64,000 bases of DNA from Acidovorax benzenivorans. GTDB lineage: Bacteria; Pseudomonadota; Gammaproteobacteria; Burkholderiales; Burkholderiaceae_C. Shown here piece by piece: positions 24,371 through 33,572 of the stretch (position 1 is the first letter of the stretch; the number at the start of each line of letters is the position of its first letter). The stretch lies in assembly GCF_028680575.1 (NCBI RefSeq), contig NZ_JAPCKI010000002.1, positions 186,001 to 250,000 of the forward strand, given 5' to 3'. The translations under genes were made by a program, and so were the position numbers. The notes beneath the pieces were generated by a model. It was not told where the DNA came from. It worked only from the letters and a program-made list of their open reading frames with translations, and did no database searches.

Positions 24371-24423
24371 ATAGAAATGGCCAGTAGCGCAAGTGGAATA
24401 TGCGCTGTTAGCTATCAATTTGG
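24371..24423. repeat. Dispersed palindromic repeat, copy 4
   Basis: AAATGGCCAGTAGCGCAAG ... TGCGCTGTTAGCTATCAA matches the family. It lies between the sigma-54 promoter and the upstream inverted repeat of the rhodanese operon, where DNA would have to loop. Confidence 0.65.
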
Positions 24424-24474
24424 TAGTGAGTGGCGTGCGACCATGTGTGGGTGGCCTGCATGGAGCAGACCGCG

Positions 24475-24513
24475 CCAGACACTGTGTCTACAAATTGTCG
24501 ACACAGTGTCTGG
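24475..24513. promoter_or_regulatory. 14-bp perfect inverted repeat: candidate activator site or terminator
   Basis: CCAGACACTGTGTC and its exact complement flank 11 bp. It lies 131 bp upstream of the -24 element, a normal distance for an RpoN enhancer site, and 3 bp past the activator gene's stop. No T-run follows on the minus strand, which argues against a simple terminator. Confidence 0.55.
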
Positions 24514-24515
24514 TG

Positions 24516-26162
24516 TCACTTCAACCCCGCCTTGCGCAGCCGGTAGCTGAACTGCCGCAACGTCAGCCCCAGGCTTTGCGCGGCGCGCGACTGGTTGCCG
24601 TGGTGCTCGGCCAGTGCTGCCTGCAGCACCAACACGCTGTGCGACTGGGCGGGCGCGTAGTCACGCACCAGCGGCGCCGGGGCAGTGGCAGGCCGTGTTG
24701 CTGCCCCGATGGCAGCAGGGAGCGGTGGTGCGGGAGGCGAAGGCAAAGGCACGGACGCAGCAGGTAGAAACCGGTCCAGCTCCGCCCGCGCCACCAGCGT
24801 GTCGTTGGCCAGCAGCACCAGCCGCTCGATCACATTGCCCAGCTCGCGGATGTTGCCGGGCCAGGGGTGTTCTTCCAGCCGCGCCAGCGCGTCGGGCGAC
24901 AGGTTCACGTTGCGCTGGTGTGCCTGGTTGGCACGGCTCACAAAGTGCAGCGCCAGCGCGCGGATGTCCTCGCGCCGCTCGGCCAGCGAGGGCAGGCGGA
25001 TAGGGATGACGTTCAGGCGGTAGTACAGGTCCTGCCGAAAGTGGCCAAGCTCCACCTCCTGCGCCAGGTCGCGGTTGGTGGCCGCCACCAGGCGCACGTT
25101 GACCTTGACCTCGCGCTGCCCGCCCAGCCGCACCAGCGTGCCCTCTTGCAGCGTGCGCAGCAGCTTGGACTGCATGGCCAGCGGCAACTCGCCGATTTCG
25201 TCGAGAAAGATGGTGCCGCTGTCGGCCTGCTCGAACCAGCCCGCGCGGGCAGTGCTGGCGCCGGTGAATGCGCCTTTCTCGTAGCCAAACAGTTCGGATT
25301 CGAACAGCGCGTCCGGAATGGCCGAGCAGTTGACCTTGATGAAGGGCCGGTCGCGCCGCCCGCTGGCCAGGTGCACGGCGCGTGCGAACAGCTCCTTGCC
25401 CGTGCCCGATTGGCCCAGCAGCAGCACGGTGGCCTGGGTTTGCGACACGCGCTCCAGCTCGCTCAAGGCCTGCAGCAGCGGTGGCGAGCTGCCAATGAGC
25501 CCGTAGCGCGCGCTTTTGGTGTTGAGCGCATTGGCCAGCACGGCGTTGCGTGCCTGGAGTTGCCGCGTCTGCTCAGCCACCAGGGCTTCCAGCTGCAGCA
25601 GTTGCCCCACCAGGGTGGCCAGCACACGCAGCACGGCCAGGTCGTCGTTCAGGTGGCGCTGGCGGCTGCGGATGCGGTGGCAGGCCAGCACGCCGATGGG
25701 AGCGTTGTTGACCTCGATGGGCAGGGCGATGAAGGCCACCGTCTCGGGCGGCAGCTGGCTGCGCTCCACCGCGCGTGCCAGAAACAGCGGTTCGGCATCG
25801 ATGTCCTGCACGATGGCAGGCTGCCCCGTCGCCAGCACGCGGCCTGTGATGCCTTCTCCCCAGGCGTACCGCCCGCGCTGCACCTCGGCCTGGGTGAGTC
25901 CGTACGCATGCTGGATGGAGGCGGTGCGTGGCGCACCGGCTGGGGATGAGGGAGCGTCGTCCACCAGCACGATGCGCCCCCGGTTCAGGCCCAGCAGCTC
26001 GCTCATCAGGTGCAGCATCTCGCGCAGCACCAGGCCGGGCGCCAGGCTGCGGCCGATGAGGCGCATCACCTCGCGCATCAGCAGCAGCTCCTGGGCGTGC
26101 CAGTCGGTGGGGCTGTGCGGGCGGGCCGTGCTGGAGGGGGAAGGCGGGGGCGGTGAGGGCAT
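24516..26162 (-). CDS. Sigma-54-dependent Fis-family activator (NifA-like)
   Basis: 548 residues. A GAF domain spans about 25-185 ([14 protein letters not shown] ... [24 protein letters not shown]). The AAA+ domain follows (about 225-460), with Walker A GQSGTGKE, the GAFTGA motif that contacts sigma-54, Walker [12 protein letters not shown] and sensor [10 protein letters not shown]. After a proline-rich linker, a Fis-type helix-turn-helix ([28 protein letters not shown]) closes the protein. Start: ATG at 26162, with one at 26198 also in frame. The GAF domain is the likely ligand sensor. Its probable target is the rhodanese operon directly downstream, which has a sigma-54 promoter. Confidence 0.92.
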   Translation of the reverse strand: MPSPPPPSPSSTARPHSPTDWHAQELLLMREVMRLIGRSLAPGLVLREMLHLMSELLGLNRGRIVLVDDAPSSPAGAPRTASIQHAYGLTQAEVQRGRYAWGEGITGRVLATGQPAIVQDIDAEPLFLARAVERSQLPPETVAFIALPIEVNNAPIGVLACHRIRSRQRHLNDDLAVLRVLATLVGQLLQLEALVAEQTRQLQARNAVLANALNTKSARYGLIGSSPPLLQALSELERVSQTQATVLLLGQSGTGKELFARAVHLASGRRDRPFIKVNCSAIPDALFESELFGYEKGAFTGASTARAGWFEQADSGTIFLDEIGELPLAMQSKLLRTLQEGTLVRLGGQREVKVNVRLVAATNRDLAQEVELGHFRQDLYYRLNVIPIRLPSLAERREDIRALALHFVSRANQAHQRNVNLSPDALARLEEHPWPGNIRELGNVIERLVLLANDTLVARAELDRFLPAASVPLPSPPAPPLPAAIGAATRPATAPAPLVRDYAPAQSHSVLVLQAALAEHHGNQSRAAQSLGLTLRQFSYRLRKAGLK

Positions 26163-26257
26163 GCCAAGAGCGATTGCAAGTTCTGCGCCCAGGTGCATTA
26201 AAGTCGCCAGCGTTCTGCCTTATCCCGATATTTCTCTTTTCTAGAAAGCCCGCCACC

Positions 26258-27460
26258 ATGACCACCCTCGGAACCCCCCTGTCCCCCCATGCCACCAAAG
26301 TCATGCTGCTGGGCTCGGGCGAGCTGGGCAAGGAAGTGCTGATCGCCCTGCAGCGCCTGGGCGTGGAAACCATCGCGGTGGACCGTTACGAGAACGCGCC
26401 CGGCCAGCAGGTGGCCCACCACGCGCGCACCATCACCATGAGCGACCCGGCCCAGCTTAAGGCGCTGATCGAGTCCGAGCGCCCCCACCTGGTGGTGCCC
26501 GAGATCGAAGCCATCGCCACCCCCATGCTCGAAGAGCTGGAAGCCGCTGGCACCGTGCGCGTGATCCCCACCGCCCGCGCCGCCCGCCTGACCATGGACC
26601 GCGAAGGCATCCGCGTGTTGGCCGCCGAAACGCTGGGCCTGCCCACCAGCCCCTACAAGTTTTGCAACTCGCTGGACGAGCTGCAGGCCGCGATTGATGC
26701 AGGCATCGGCTACCCCTGCATCGTCAAGCCCGTGATGAGCAGCTCCGGCAAGGGCCAAAGCAAGATCGACGGCCCGGCCGACGTCAAGAAGGCCTGGGAC
26801 TACGCCATGGCCGGTGGCCGCGTGAGCCACGGCCGCGTGATCGTCGAGGGCTTCATCGACTTTGACTACGAAATCACCCAGCTCACCGTGCGCTCGGTCG
26901 GAGCCGACGGCCAGATCACCACCAGCTTCTGCGACCCCATCGGCCATGTGCAGGTGAGCGGCGACTACGTGGAAAGCTGGCAACCCCACCCCATGCACCC
27001 CGCCGCGCTCGACAAGTCGCGCCAGATCGCCAAGGCCGTGACGGACAACCTGGGCGGCCAGGGCTTGTTTGGTGTGGAACTGTTTGTGAAGGGGCAAGAC
27101 GTGTGGTTCAGCGAGGTCAGCCCCCGCCCGCACGACACCGGCCTCGTGACCCTGTGCACCCAGCACCAGAGCGAGTTCGAGCTGCACGCCCGCGCCATCC
27201 TGGGCCTGCCGGTGGACACCAGCCTGCGCAACCCCGGTGCCAGCGCCGTGATCTACGGCGGCGTGGAAGCCCAAGGCATCGTGTTCGACGGTGTGGAAGA
27301 GGCCCTGCGCGTGCCGGACACCGACCTGCGCCTCTTCGGCAAACCCGAGAGCTTTGTGAAGCGCCGCATGGGCGTGGCGCTGGCGCGTGCGGCCGATGTG
27401 GACACGGCGCGCTCCAATGCCAAGCTCGCGGCCAGCAAGGTTAAACCGCGCGAGGCGTGA
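26258..27460 (+). CDS. purT: Formate-dependent phosphoribosylglycinamide formyltransferase
   Basis: 400-residue ATP-grasp enzyme of purine synthesis. It uses formate and ATP to formylate GAR, in place of the folate-dependent PurN. Family features are [19 protein letters not shown] at the N-terminus, [13 protein letters not shown] in the ATP-grasp lid, and [25 protein letters not shown] for metal binding. I chose the ATG at 26258; the in-frame ATG at 26153 overlaps the divergent regulator. It is transcribed as a single gene and converges on the NodI-like ATPase, with a palindromic repeat between them. Confidence 0.97.
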   Translation: MTTLGTPLSPHATKVMLLGSGELGKEVLIALQRLGVETIAVDRYENAPGQQVAHHARTITMSDPAQLKALIESERPHLVVPEIEAIATPMLEELEAAGTVRVIPTARAARLTMDREGIRVLAAETLGLPTSPYKFCNSLDELQAAIDAGIGYPCIVKPVMSSSGKGQSKIDGPADVKKAWDYAMAGGRVSHGRVIVEGFIDFDYEITQLTVRSVGADGQITTSFCDPIGHVQVSGDYVESWQPHPMHPAALDKSRQIAKAVTDNLGGQGLFGVELFVKGQDVWFSEVSPRPHDTGLVTLCTQHQSEFELHARAILGLPVDTSLRNPGASAVIYGGVEAQGIVFDGVEEALRVPDTDLRLFGKPESFVKRRMGVALARAADVDTARSNAKLAASKVKPREA

Positions 27461-27470
27461 TGCTGCAGAT

Positions 27471-27530
27471 TTAAAGAAAATTGGCCTCTGGCGCTTATTT
27501 GATAAGCGCTGGTAGCTATGTTTTTGGGAG
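27471..27530. repeat. Dispersed palindromic repeat, copy 5
   Basis: AAAATTGGCCTCTGGCGCTTATTTGATAAGCGCTGGTAGCTATG, one of the clearest copies, begins 10 bp after the purT stop between convergent genes. Confidence 0.75.
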
Positions 27531-27597
27531 CAATTGGGGCCTTGCATGCGCCCTGCCTTGCTCCACGCCTCCCGCATGACCTCATGGCCAGCGCCCC

Positions 27598-28533
27598 TTA
27601 TTCGCGGATCTGCCGCCCCGTCAGCTTGAGGAACAAGTCCTCCAGATTCGCCGGCCGGTGCAGCGTGCGCAGGTGGCCATGCTGCCCCAGCGCCTGCAGC
27701 AGCGGCTGTGCGTTCTGCGTGTAGAAAAACACGGTCTCACCGCTGATCTCCACCCGCGCGGCCAGGGAGCGCAGCGCGGCGTCGTCGGCCATCTGGACGG
27801 CGCCCACGCCGAACACTTCCACCACATCGGGCTCCAGGTGCTGGGCGATCAGCTCGCGTGGCTTACCTTCGGCGATTTTCTTGCCGTGGTCCAGCACCAG
27901 CAGGCGCGAACACAGGCGCTCGGCCTCGTCCATGAAGTGGGTGGTCAGCAAGATCGACTTGCCTTGCTGCAGCAGCAGTTGCAGCCGCTCCCACATCAGA
28001 TGGCGGGCCTGCGGGTCCAGGCCCGTGGTGGGCTCGTCCAGCAGCAACAGGCGCGGGTTGTTGACCAGGGCGCGCGCCAGCGACAGGCGCCGCTTCATGC
28101 CGCCCGACAGTTCACCGGGCTTGGCATCGGCCTTGTGGGTGAGGGCGGCGAACTCCAGCAGTTGTGGCACGCGCTCGTCCATCACCGGGCCCTTGAGGCC
28201 GAAGTAGCGGCCAAACACGCGCAGGTTCTCGGCGCAGGTGAAGTCCGGGTCGAGCGTGTCGAACTGCGTGACCACGCCCAGCTGTGCCTTGATGGCCAGC
28301 GCATCGCGTGGCATGTGCAGTGGGGCGGTGCCAGGGGTGGGCGTGAAATGCACTTCGCCGCCGTCCGGCGACGCCAGGCCCAGGCACATGCGGATGGTGG
28401 TGGTCTTGCCCGCGCCGTTGGGGCCGATGACGCCCAGGCACTCGCCCGGGGCTATGGCAAACGATACGTCGTCCACCACCGTGGTCTCGCCATAACATTT
28501 GCGCAGGTGCAAGGCTTCAAAAAGTGCGGTCAT
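27598..28533 (-). CDS. ABC transporter ATP-binding protein, NodI-like
   Basis: 311-residue ATPase with Walker A GPNGAGKTTTIRMCLG, signature LSGGMKRRLSLARAL, Walker B LLLLDEPTTGLDPQARH and the switch histidine in TTHFMDEAERLC. The C-terminal ~90 residues (EPDVVEVFG ... RPANLEDLFLKLTGRQIRE) are typical of the NodI/DrrA exporter group, which pair with ABC-2 permeases. No permease is adjacent; the NodJ-like permease at 12546-13397 is a candidate partner. The exported substrate is unknown. Confidence 0.88.
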   Translation of the reverse strand: MTALFEALHLRKCYGETTVVDDVSFAIAPGECLGVIGPNGAGKTTTIRMCLGLASPDGGEVHFTPTPGTAPLHMPRDALAIKAQLGVVTQFDTLDPDFTCAENLRVFGRYFGLKGPVMDERVPQLLEFAALTHKADAKPGELSGGMKRRLSLARALVNNPRLLLLDEPTTGLDPQARHLMWERLQLLLQQGKSILLTTHFMDEAERLCSRLLVLDHGKKIAEGKPRELIAQHLEPDVVEVFGVGAVQMADDAALRSLAARVEISGETVFFYTQNAQPLLQALGQHGHLRTLHRPANLEDLFLKLTGRQIRE

Positions 28534-28587
28534 GGGGGAATTGTGTGCGACGCGGGCTTGCCCGGTGTTGTTGGCAGTCGTCGTGGC

Positions 28588-28636
28588 TCAAATCTGCCTT
28601 GAGCGCAGGTGGATATTGCGCTGGCTGCTATCAAAA
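28588..28636. repeat. Dispersed palindromic repeat, copy 6
   Basis: CTCAAATCTGCCTTGAGCGCAGG ... TTGCGCTGGCTGCTATCAAAAATGG, a divergent copy between the NodI-like gene and the diguanylate cyclase gene. Confidence 0.5.
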
Positions 28637-28650
28637 ATGGATCGAATGAT

Positions 28651-29787
28651 TCAATCCGCAGCGACCAGCCGCCCACGGCCCGCCGTTTTGGCCGCGTAGA
28701 GGGCGCCGTCGGCTCGGGCCATCAGTTCAGCCAGTCCTGCCTCGCCGGGCTGCAGGACGGCCATCCCGGCGCTGTAGTCCAGCACAAAGCCCAGCTCGGC
28801 CACGCTGGCCGCTTGCAGGCGCCGCCGCAGCCGCCGGTCGAGGGCGATCCCGGCGGGTTCGCCGTTGTGCAGCAGCAGCACACCAAACTCCTCGCCACCC
28901 AGGCGTCCGACCAGGTCGCCGCTGCGGCAGGTTTCGCCCAGCAGACGGGTAAACAGTTGCAGTGCGCGGTCGCCCGCCTCATGGCCGTGGGTGTCGTTGA
29001 CCCGCTTGAAGTGGTCCAGGTCCAGCATCAGCGCCGTCATGGGCAACAGGTGGCGCGCGGCGTGTGCCAGCATGGTGCTGCCTTGGGTGGTGAAGCCGCG
29101 CCGGTTGAGCACTCCGGTGAGGCCGTCGGTCATTGCCAGTGTGCGCAGCTTGTGTTCGGCCTCCGACCGCCAGGCCACCAGCAGGGCGACGGTGCCGAGC
29201 ACCAGGCTCACGTTGGTGGCCACGGCCGCCGCCAGGTTGACGGGGTTGGGCGCGCGAAAACTGGGGTACTGGTCCGTGAAGGCGCCCAGCACTCCCCGCG
29301 CCAGCGTGAAAGCAGCCGTAGTCAGCAGACAGCCCAACAACAGGCTGCGCCAGCGCAGGTTGGCTTCGATCACGGGCGCCAGGGTGGCGCGCGCAACGAT
29401 GCACAGGATGGCGGTCAATAAAAAGTTGGCCCAGCCTACGCGCCAGGCGTAGTGGTCAAAGCCCAGTGTGTAGCCCAGCGGGGCGGCAATCACCAACACC
29501 AACAGCGTGCGGCGCAAGGGGCGGGGGCCCAGCCATTCTTCCAGCGCCCGGTACAGCATCCACTGCGCGGCGGCGTTGCAGGCAATCGACAAGGTGGCGA
29601 GAGCCTGGTTCCACAGGGAGGAAGAAGCAATGATGGTCGCCCAGGCCACGGCCTGCAGCAGCAGGCTGGCCTGCGCATGGCGGGCCGCGCGGCTCACATC
29701 CCGGCCCATGATCAGCGGCAGCGCGGCCGAGATCATGAACAGGTTGGCCGCCATGACCGTGATCAGGGTGAGGAAATCCAGTGGCAT
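28651..29787 (-). CDS. Membrane diguanylate cyclase (GGDEF)
   Basis: 378 residues. The first ~200 contain about six hydrophobic helices, so the protein is anchored in the inner membrane. Residues about 215-375 form a GGDEF domain with the active site as GGEEF and an upstream RxxD inhibitory site (RSGD, five residues before it), so it should make c-di-GMP and be feedback-inhibited. The sensing part has no family I recognise. Its start lies 24 bp past the stop of amn, so they may share a transcript. It joins the GGDEF-EAL protein two genes upstream as a second c-di-GMP enzyme here. Confidence 0.9.
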   Translation of the reverse strand: MPLDFLTLITVMAANLFMISAALPLIMGRDVSRAARHAQASLLLQAVAWATIIASSSLWNQALATLSIACNAAAQWMLYRALEEWLGPRPLRRTLLVLVIAAPLGYTLGFDHYAWRVGWANFLLTAILCIVARATLAPVIEANLRWRSLLLGCLLTTAAFTLARGVLGAFTDQYPSFRAPNPVNLAAAVATNVSLVLGTVALLVAWRSEAEHKLRTLAMTDGLTGVLNRRGFTTQGSTMLAHAARHLLPMTALMLDLDHFKRVNDTHGHEAGDRALQLFTRLLGETCRSGDLVGRLGGEEFGVLLLHNGEPAGIALDRRLRRRLQAASVAELGFVLDYSAGMAVLQPGEAGLAELMARADGALYAAKTAGRGRLVAAD

Positions 29788-29811
29788 GCGCAGTGGCCCC
29801 GGGCCTGTCGT

Positions 29812-31293
29812 TTACTGAAAAGCGACCTCGGCAAAGCTGCGCAGCTTGCGGCTGTGCAGACGGTCTACGCCACCATTGCGCAGGATCTCGATGGCGCGCA
29901 TGCCGATGCGCAGGTGCTGGTCCACGCGCTCGCGGTAAAAGTGGTTGGCCATACCGGGCAGCTTGATTTCACCGTGCAGGGGCTTGTCGCTCACGCACAG
30001 CAGAGTGCCGTAGGGCACGCGAAAGCGGAAACCGTTGGCGGCGATGGTGGCGCTTTCCATGTCCAGCGCCACGGCACGGCTCTGGCTGAAGCGGCGCTGG
30101 GGCGTGTTGTCGGGCAGCAGCTCCCAGTTGCGGTTGTCGGTGCTGGCCACGGTGCCGGTGCGCATCACGCGCTTCAAGTCCGCGCTGCTGATCTGCGTGA
30201 CATCGGCCACTGCCTGCTGCAGCGCGAGCTGGATCTCGGCCAGCGCCGGGATGGGCACCCACAGCGGCAGGTCTTCGTCGAGCACATGGTCCTCGCGCAC
30301 ATAGGCATGCGCCAGCACGTAGTCACCCAGCTGCTGGCTGTTGCGCAGGCCGGCGCAGTGGCCCAGCATCATCCAGGCGTGGGGGCGCAGCACGGCGATG
30401 TGGTCGGTGATGGTTTTGGCGTTGGCGGGCCCCACACCGATGTTGACCATGGTGATGCCGCTCGCGTCCTTGCGCACCAGGTGGTAGGCGGGCATCTGGG
30501 GCAGGCGGGGCGGGGCAGCACCCAGGTCATCGCCCGCCTCGGCGCTCAGGCCCACGCGGCGGGTGACCACGTTGCCGGGTTCGATGAAGGCGATGTATTC
30601 GCTGTCAGGCTTGGCCATCTCGGCATGGCCCAGGCGCACGAACTCGTCGATGTAGAACTGGTAGTTGGTGAACAGCACAAAGTTCTGGAACCACTCGGGC
30701 GCCGTGCCCGTGTAGTGGCGCAGGCGGTGCAGCGAGTAGTCCACGCGCGGCGCGGTGAACAGCGACAGCGGCTGGGCCTCGCCCGGTGCGGCCTGCCAGG
30801 TGCCGTTGGCAATGCCGTCGTCCATGGCGGCCAGGTCGGGCAGGTCGAACACGTCGCGCATCAGCATGCGGCGGGCCTGGGTCAGCGTGCCCTCGATGTG
30901 GTCGTGCTCGGCAAACGAGAAATGGATCGGAATCGGGTGGGTGCTGGTGCCCACTTCCAGCTCCACGCTGTGGCTGGCGCGCAGCAGCCGGAACTGTTCG
31001 GCGTAGTAGTTGGCGAACAGGTCGGGCCGGGTCAGCGTGGTCTCGTAACGGCCGGGGCCTTCCACAAAACCATAGGCCAGCTTGGTATCGGCCCGCGCCA
31101 CGGTGGTGGTGTGCACCCGCACAAACGGGTAGAACGCGCGCACCGGGCCCTCGGGCGTCTCGCCCGCCACAAAACGCTGCATGGCGTCGCGCAGGTGGCC
31201 AATTTGTTGTTGGTAGATGCGTTGCACCTGGGCCAGCGCATCGGCCGGGTCGGTGTGGCGGGTGGGGGCGATGAAGTCGGGGATGAGGGGCAT
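29812..31293 (-). CDS. amn: AMP nucleosidase
   Basis: 493-residue enzyme that splits AMP into adenine and ribose 5-phosphate, helping to balance adenylate pools. The N-terminal ~170 residues are the AMP-nucleosidase regulatory domain (VRAFYPFVRVHTTT, YGFVEGPGRYETTLTRPDLF). The rest is a nucleoside-phosphorylase fold, with MVNIGVGPANAKTITDHIAVLRPHAWMMLGHCAGLR and ALDMESATIAANG, whose glutamate binds ribose. I chose the ATG at 31293 (MPLIPDFIAPT); a start five codons earlier is possible. Confidence 0.95.
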   Translation of the reverse strand: MPLIPDFIAPTRHTDPADALAQVQRIYQQQIGHLRDAMQRFVAGETPEGPVRAFYPFVRVHTTTVARADTKLAYGFVEGPGRYETTLTRPDLFANYYAEQFRLLRASHSVELEVGTSTHPIPIHFSFAEHDHIEGTLTQARRMLMRDVFDLPDLAAMDDGIANGTWQAAPGEAQPLSLFTAPRVDYSLHRLRHYTGTAPEWFQNFVLFTNYQFYIDEFVRLGHAEMAKPDSEYIAFIEPGNVVTRRVGLSAEAGDDLGAAPPRLPQMPAYHLVRKDASGITMVNIGVGPANAKTITDHIAVLRPHAWMMLGHCAGLRNSQQLGDYVLAHAYVREDHVLDEDLPLWVPIPALAEIQLALQQAVADVTQISSADLKRVMRTGTVASTDNRNWELLPDNTPQRRFSQSRAVALDMESATIAANGFRFRVPYGTLLCVSDKPLHGEIKLPGMANHFYRERVDQHLRIGMRAIEILRNGGVDRLHSRKLRSFAEVAFQ

Positions 31294-31350
31294 GCCCCTA
31301 TTGTCCACAAGCCGAGGGGGTTCGCGGGCAATAGGCCGCTATGGCTGCAG

Positions 31351-33414
31351 CTACCGCTGCAGCCAGCTGCCGGTGGCCTGGGCATCCATGGGCACCGCCA
31401 CCACAAACCCCTGGATCACATCGCATCCCAGTTCCGTCAGCAGTTCGATCTGCCCCTGCGTCTCCACCCCCTCTGCCACGGTCTTGAGCTGCAGGCTGCG
31501 GGCCATCTGGATGATGGCGGTGACGATGGCGACGTCGTCGGCTTTGTCGGGGATGTCGGTCACAAATGACCGGTCGATCTTGAGCTTGTCGATGGGGTAA
31601 CGCTTCAGATACGCCAGGGACGAGTACCCCGTGCCAAAGTCATCGATGGAGATGCCGACGCCCAATGCCTTGACGGCGTGCAGGGTGTTCAGGGTCTGGC
31701 CGGTCTGGTGCATGAGCACGGACTCGGTGAGTTCGATCTCCAGGTACTGTGGGGCCAGCCCTGTTTCCTGGAGGACGGCGGCGATTTCGGCGGCCACATC
31801 GCGTTGGCGGAATTCGAGGGCAGAGAGGTTGACTGCCACGGGCACCCTGGCCAGGCCCTGGTCCTGCCAGGCCTTGAGTTGGCGGCAGGCCTCGCGCATC
31901 ACCCAGCGGCCGATGGGTGTGATGAGGCCGCGCGACTCCGAGAACGTGATGAACTCATCGGGCCCGACTAGCCCGCGCTCGGGGTGGCGCCAGCGCACCA
32001 GCGCTTCCAGGCCTTGCAGCGTACCGTCGGCCAGGCCTATTTGCGGCTGGTAGTGCAGCACGAAGTCGTTGTGGGCGATGGCGTCGCGCAGCAGGCGCTC
32101 CTGGTGCAGCACGTCGAGTGCGCTGGCTTCCATGCTGGTGGCATAGAACTGGCGGTTGCCGCGCCCGCTGTCTTTGGCGTGCTGCATGGCCGCATCAGCG
32201 CGGCGCAGCAGCACGTCGGCGCTGCCGCCGTGGTCCGGGTATAGGCTGATGCCGATGGACGGGGAGATGGTGAGCGGCAGCTGATCGACCGTGAACACGC
32301 CGTGCATGGAGTCCAGCAGCTTGTCGGCCACCATGGCCGCGTCATCGGGTGTCTGCACGTCGGTCAGCACCACCACAAACTCATCACCGCCGATCCGTGC
32401 GACCACATCGGCATCGCGCACACCCTGGCGCAGGCGCTCGGCCACGTTGCACAGCAACTGGTCGCCCGCATGGTGGCCGAGCGAGTCGTTCACGGTCTTG
32501 AAGTGGTCCAGATTCATGAACAGCACCGCCGCACGGCCATGCCGCCTGCGTGCCAGCGACAGCACCTGCGACAGCTGCTCCATCAGGAAGTGCCGGTTGG
32601 GCAACTGCGTGAGGGGGTCATGCAGCGCAATGAAGGCCTCGCGCTCCTGCGCTTGCTTGCGGGCTGTGATGTCGCGCACCACCACGATGCGGTAGTCCGC
32701 GTGGTGCAGGGGCATGGTCTTGCCGACGACCTCGACGGGGATGGCATGGCCATCCTTGTGGCGGATGGTGACTTCGTACGGGTCCTCCCGTCCGCTGCGG
32801 GTGTACTCCAGCGCGGTGGCGCGCCATTCGGGGCTGATGAAATTGAAGATCGACAGGCCCAGCACCTCGTGCAGGGCAAAGCCCGTCAGGCGGTACAGCG
32901 CCTCATTGCCGTCGGTGATGATGCCGTCGCGGTGGAACACGATGGCCTCGTCCGTGGCCTCAGTGAACTTGCGCATGCGCTCTTCGCTTTGGCGCACGGT
33001 GCGTTCGGCGCGCCAGCGTTCGGTGATGTCGGTGATCAGCACGAACGAGCCGATCTGCCGCCGGTCTGCGTCAAAGTGCGGGATCAGGTTGACCTCGATC
33101 ATGCGGGCCTCGCCATTGGGCAAGGTCTGCTCGCGTGTGTACTTCACATGCTCGCCCTGCGTGGACCGCTCTACATGCGGCTGGATCGCCAGCCACGCCT
33201 TGTCGCCGATGGCCTGTTGCACCGTGAGGCCCAGAATGGATTCGGTGCTGTGGCCGTTGTAGGCCGCATAGCCCTGGTTGGCAAAACGGCAGCGCAGGCC
33301 GGGGAGGTCGTAGTAGGCCATCATGGCCGGGACAGAGTCGGCAATCAGGCGCAGCAGGGCATCGCTGGATCCGCCGGGGCCAGGGGTGGGGGCTGCATTG
33401 TGGGGGTCTTGCAT
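31351..33414 (-). CDS. PAS-PAS-GGDEF-EAL c-di-GMP protein
   Basis: 687 residues without obvious membrane helices. Two PAS domains (about 20-140 and 145-265) each end in a PAC motif (LITDITERWRAE, VVVRDITARKQAQ). The GGDEF domain (about 265-430) has an intact GGDEF site preceded by RDAD, so the inhibitory site is present. The EAL domain (about 440-685) has EALVRWRHP, DDFGTGYSSLAYLKRYP and the metal ligands. Both halves look active on motif grounds, and either synthesis or hydrolysis of c-di-GMP may dominate. The PAS domains may bind heme, flavin or a ligand; no cofactor residue is decisive. Confidence 0.92.
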   Translation of the reverse strand: MQDPHNAAPTPGPGGSSDALLRLIADSVPAMMAYYDLPGLRCRFANQGYAAYNGHSTESILGLTVQQAIGDKAWLAIQPHVERSTQGEHVKYTREQTLPNGEARMIEVNLIPHFDADRRQIGSFVLITDITERWRAERTVRQSEERMRKFTEATDEAIVFHRDGIITDGNEALYRLTGFALHEVLGLSIFNFISPEWRATALEYTRSGREDPYEVTIRHKDGHAIPVEVVGKTMPLHHADYRIVVVRDITARKQAQEREAFIALHDPLTQLPNRHFLMEQLSQVLSLARRRHGRAAVLFMNLDHFKTVNDSLGHHAGDQLLCNVAERLRQGVRDADVVARIGGDEFVVVLTDVQTPDDAAMVADKLLDSMHGVFTVDQLPLTISPSIGISLYPDHGGSADVLLRRADAAMQHAKDSGRGNRQFYATSMEASALDVLHQERLLRDAIAHNDFVLHYQPQIGLADGTLQGLEALVRWRHPERGLVGPDEFITFSESRGLITPIGRWVMREACRQLKAWQDQGLARVPVAVNLSALEFRQRDVAAEIAAVLQETGLAPQYLEIELTESVLMHQTGQTLNTLHAVKALGVGISIDDFGTGYSSLAYLKRYPIDKLKIDRSFVTDIPDKADDVAIVTAIIQMARSLQLKTVAEGVETQGQIELLTELGCDVIQGFVVAVPMDAQATGSWLQR

Positions 33415-33572
33415 AGGCAGGCGCGGATGGGATTCGTTATAGCCGATCCACCTGACGCCAAGGCTTGGGGCAACTCCGCATGTTCGCTGCGCGAAGGCGG
33501 TACGTGGCTGGTCTTTCTGTCACCATGCTGCGTTGCCAGAAGAACCATCAACAGGAAAGGTGCGGGAGTCCC

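Noticed and set aside
24516-26198. Nitrogen-fixation regulator NifA
   Set aside because: Only the GAF-AAA-Fis layout is shared; the neighbours are sulfur/redox genes and no nif genes or NifA-type TGT-N10-ACA sites are visible.
29452-31569. 705-codon plus-strand frame across amn
   Set aside because: Antisense shadow of AMP nucleosidase in high-GC DNA; the minus strand carries all conserved motifs.
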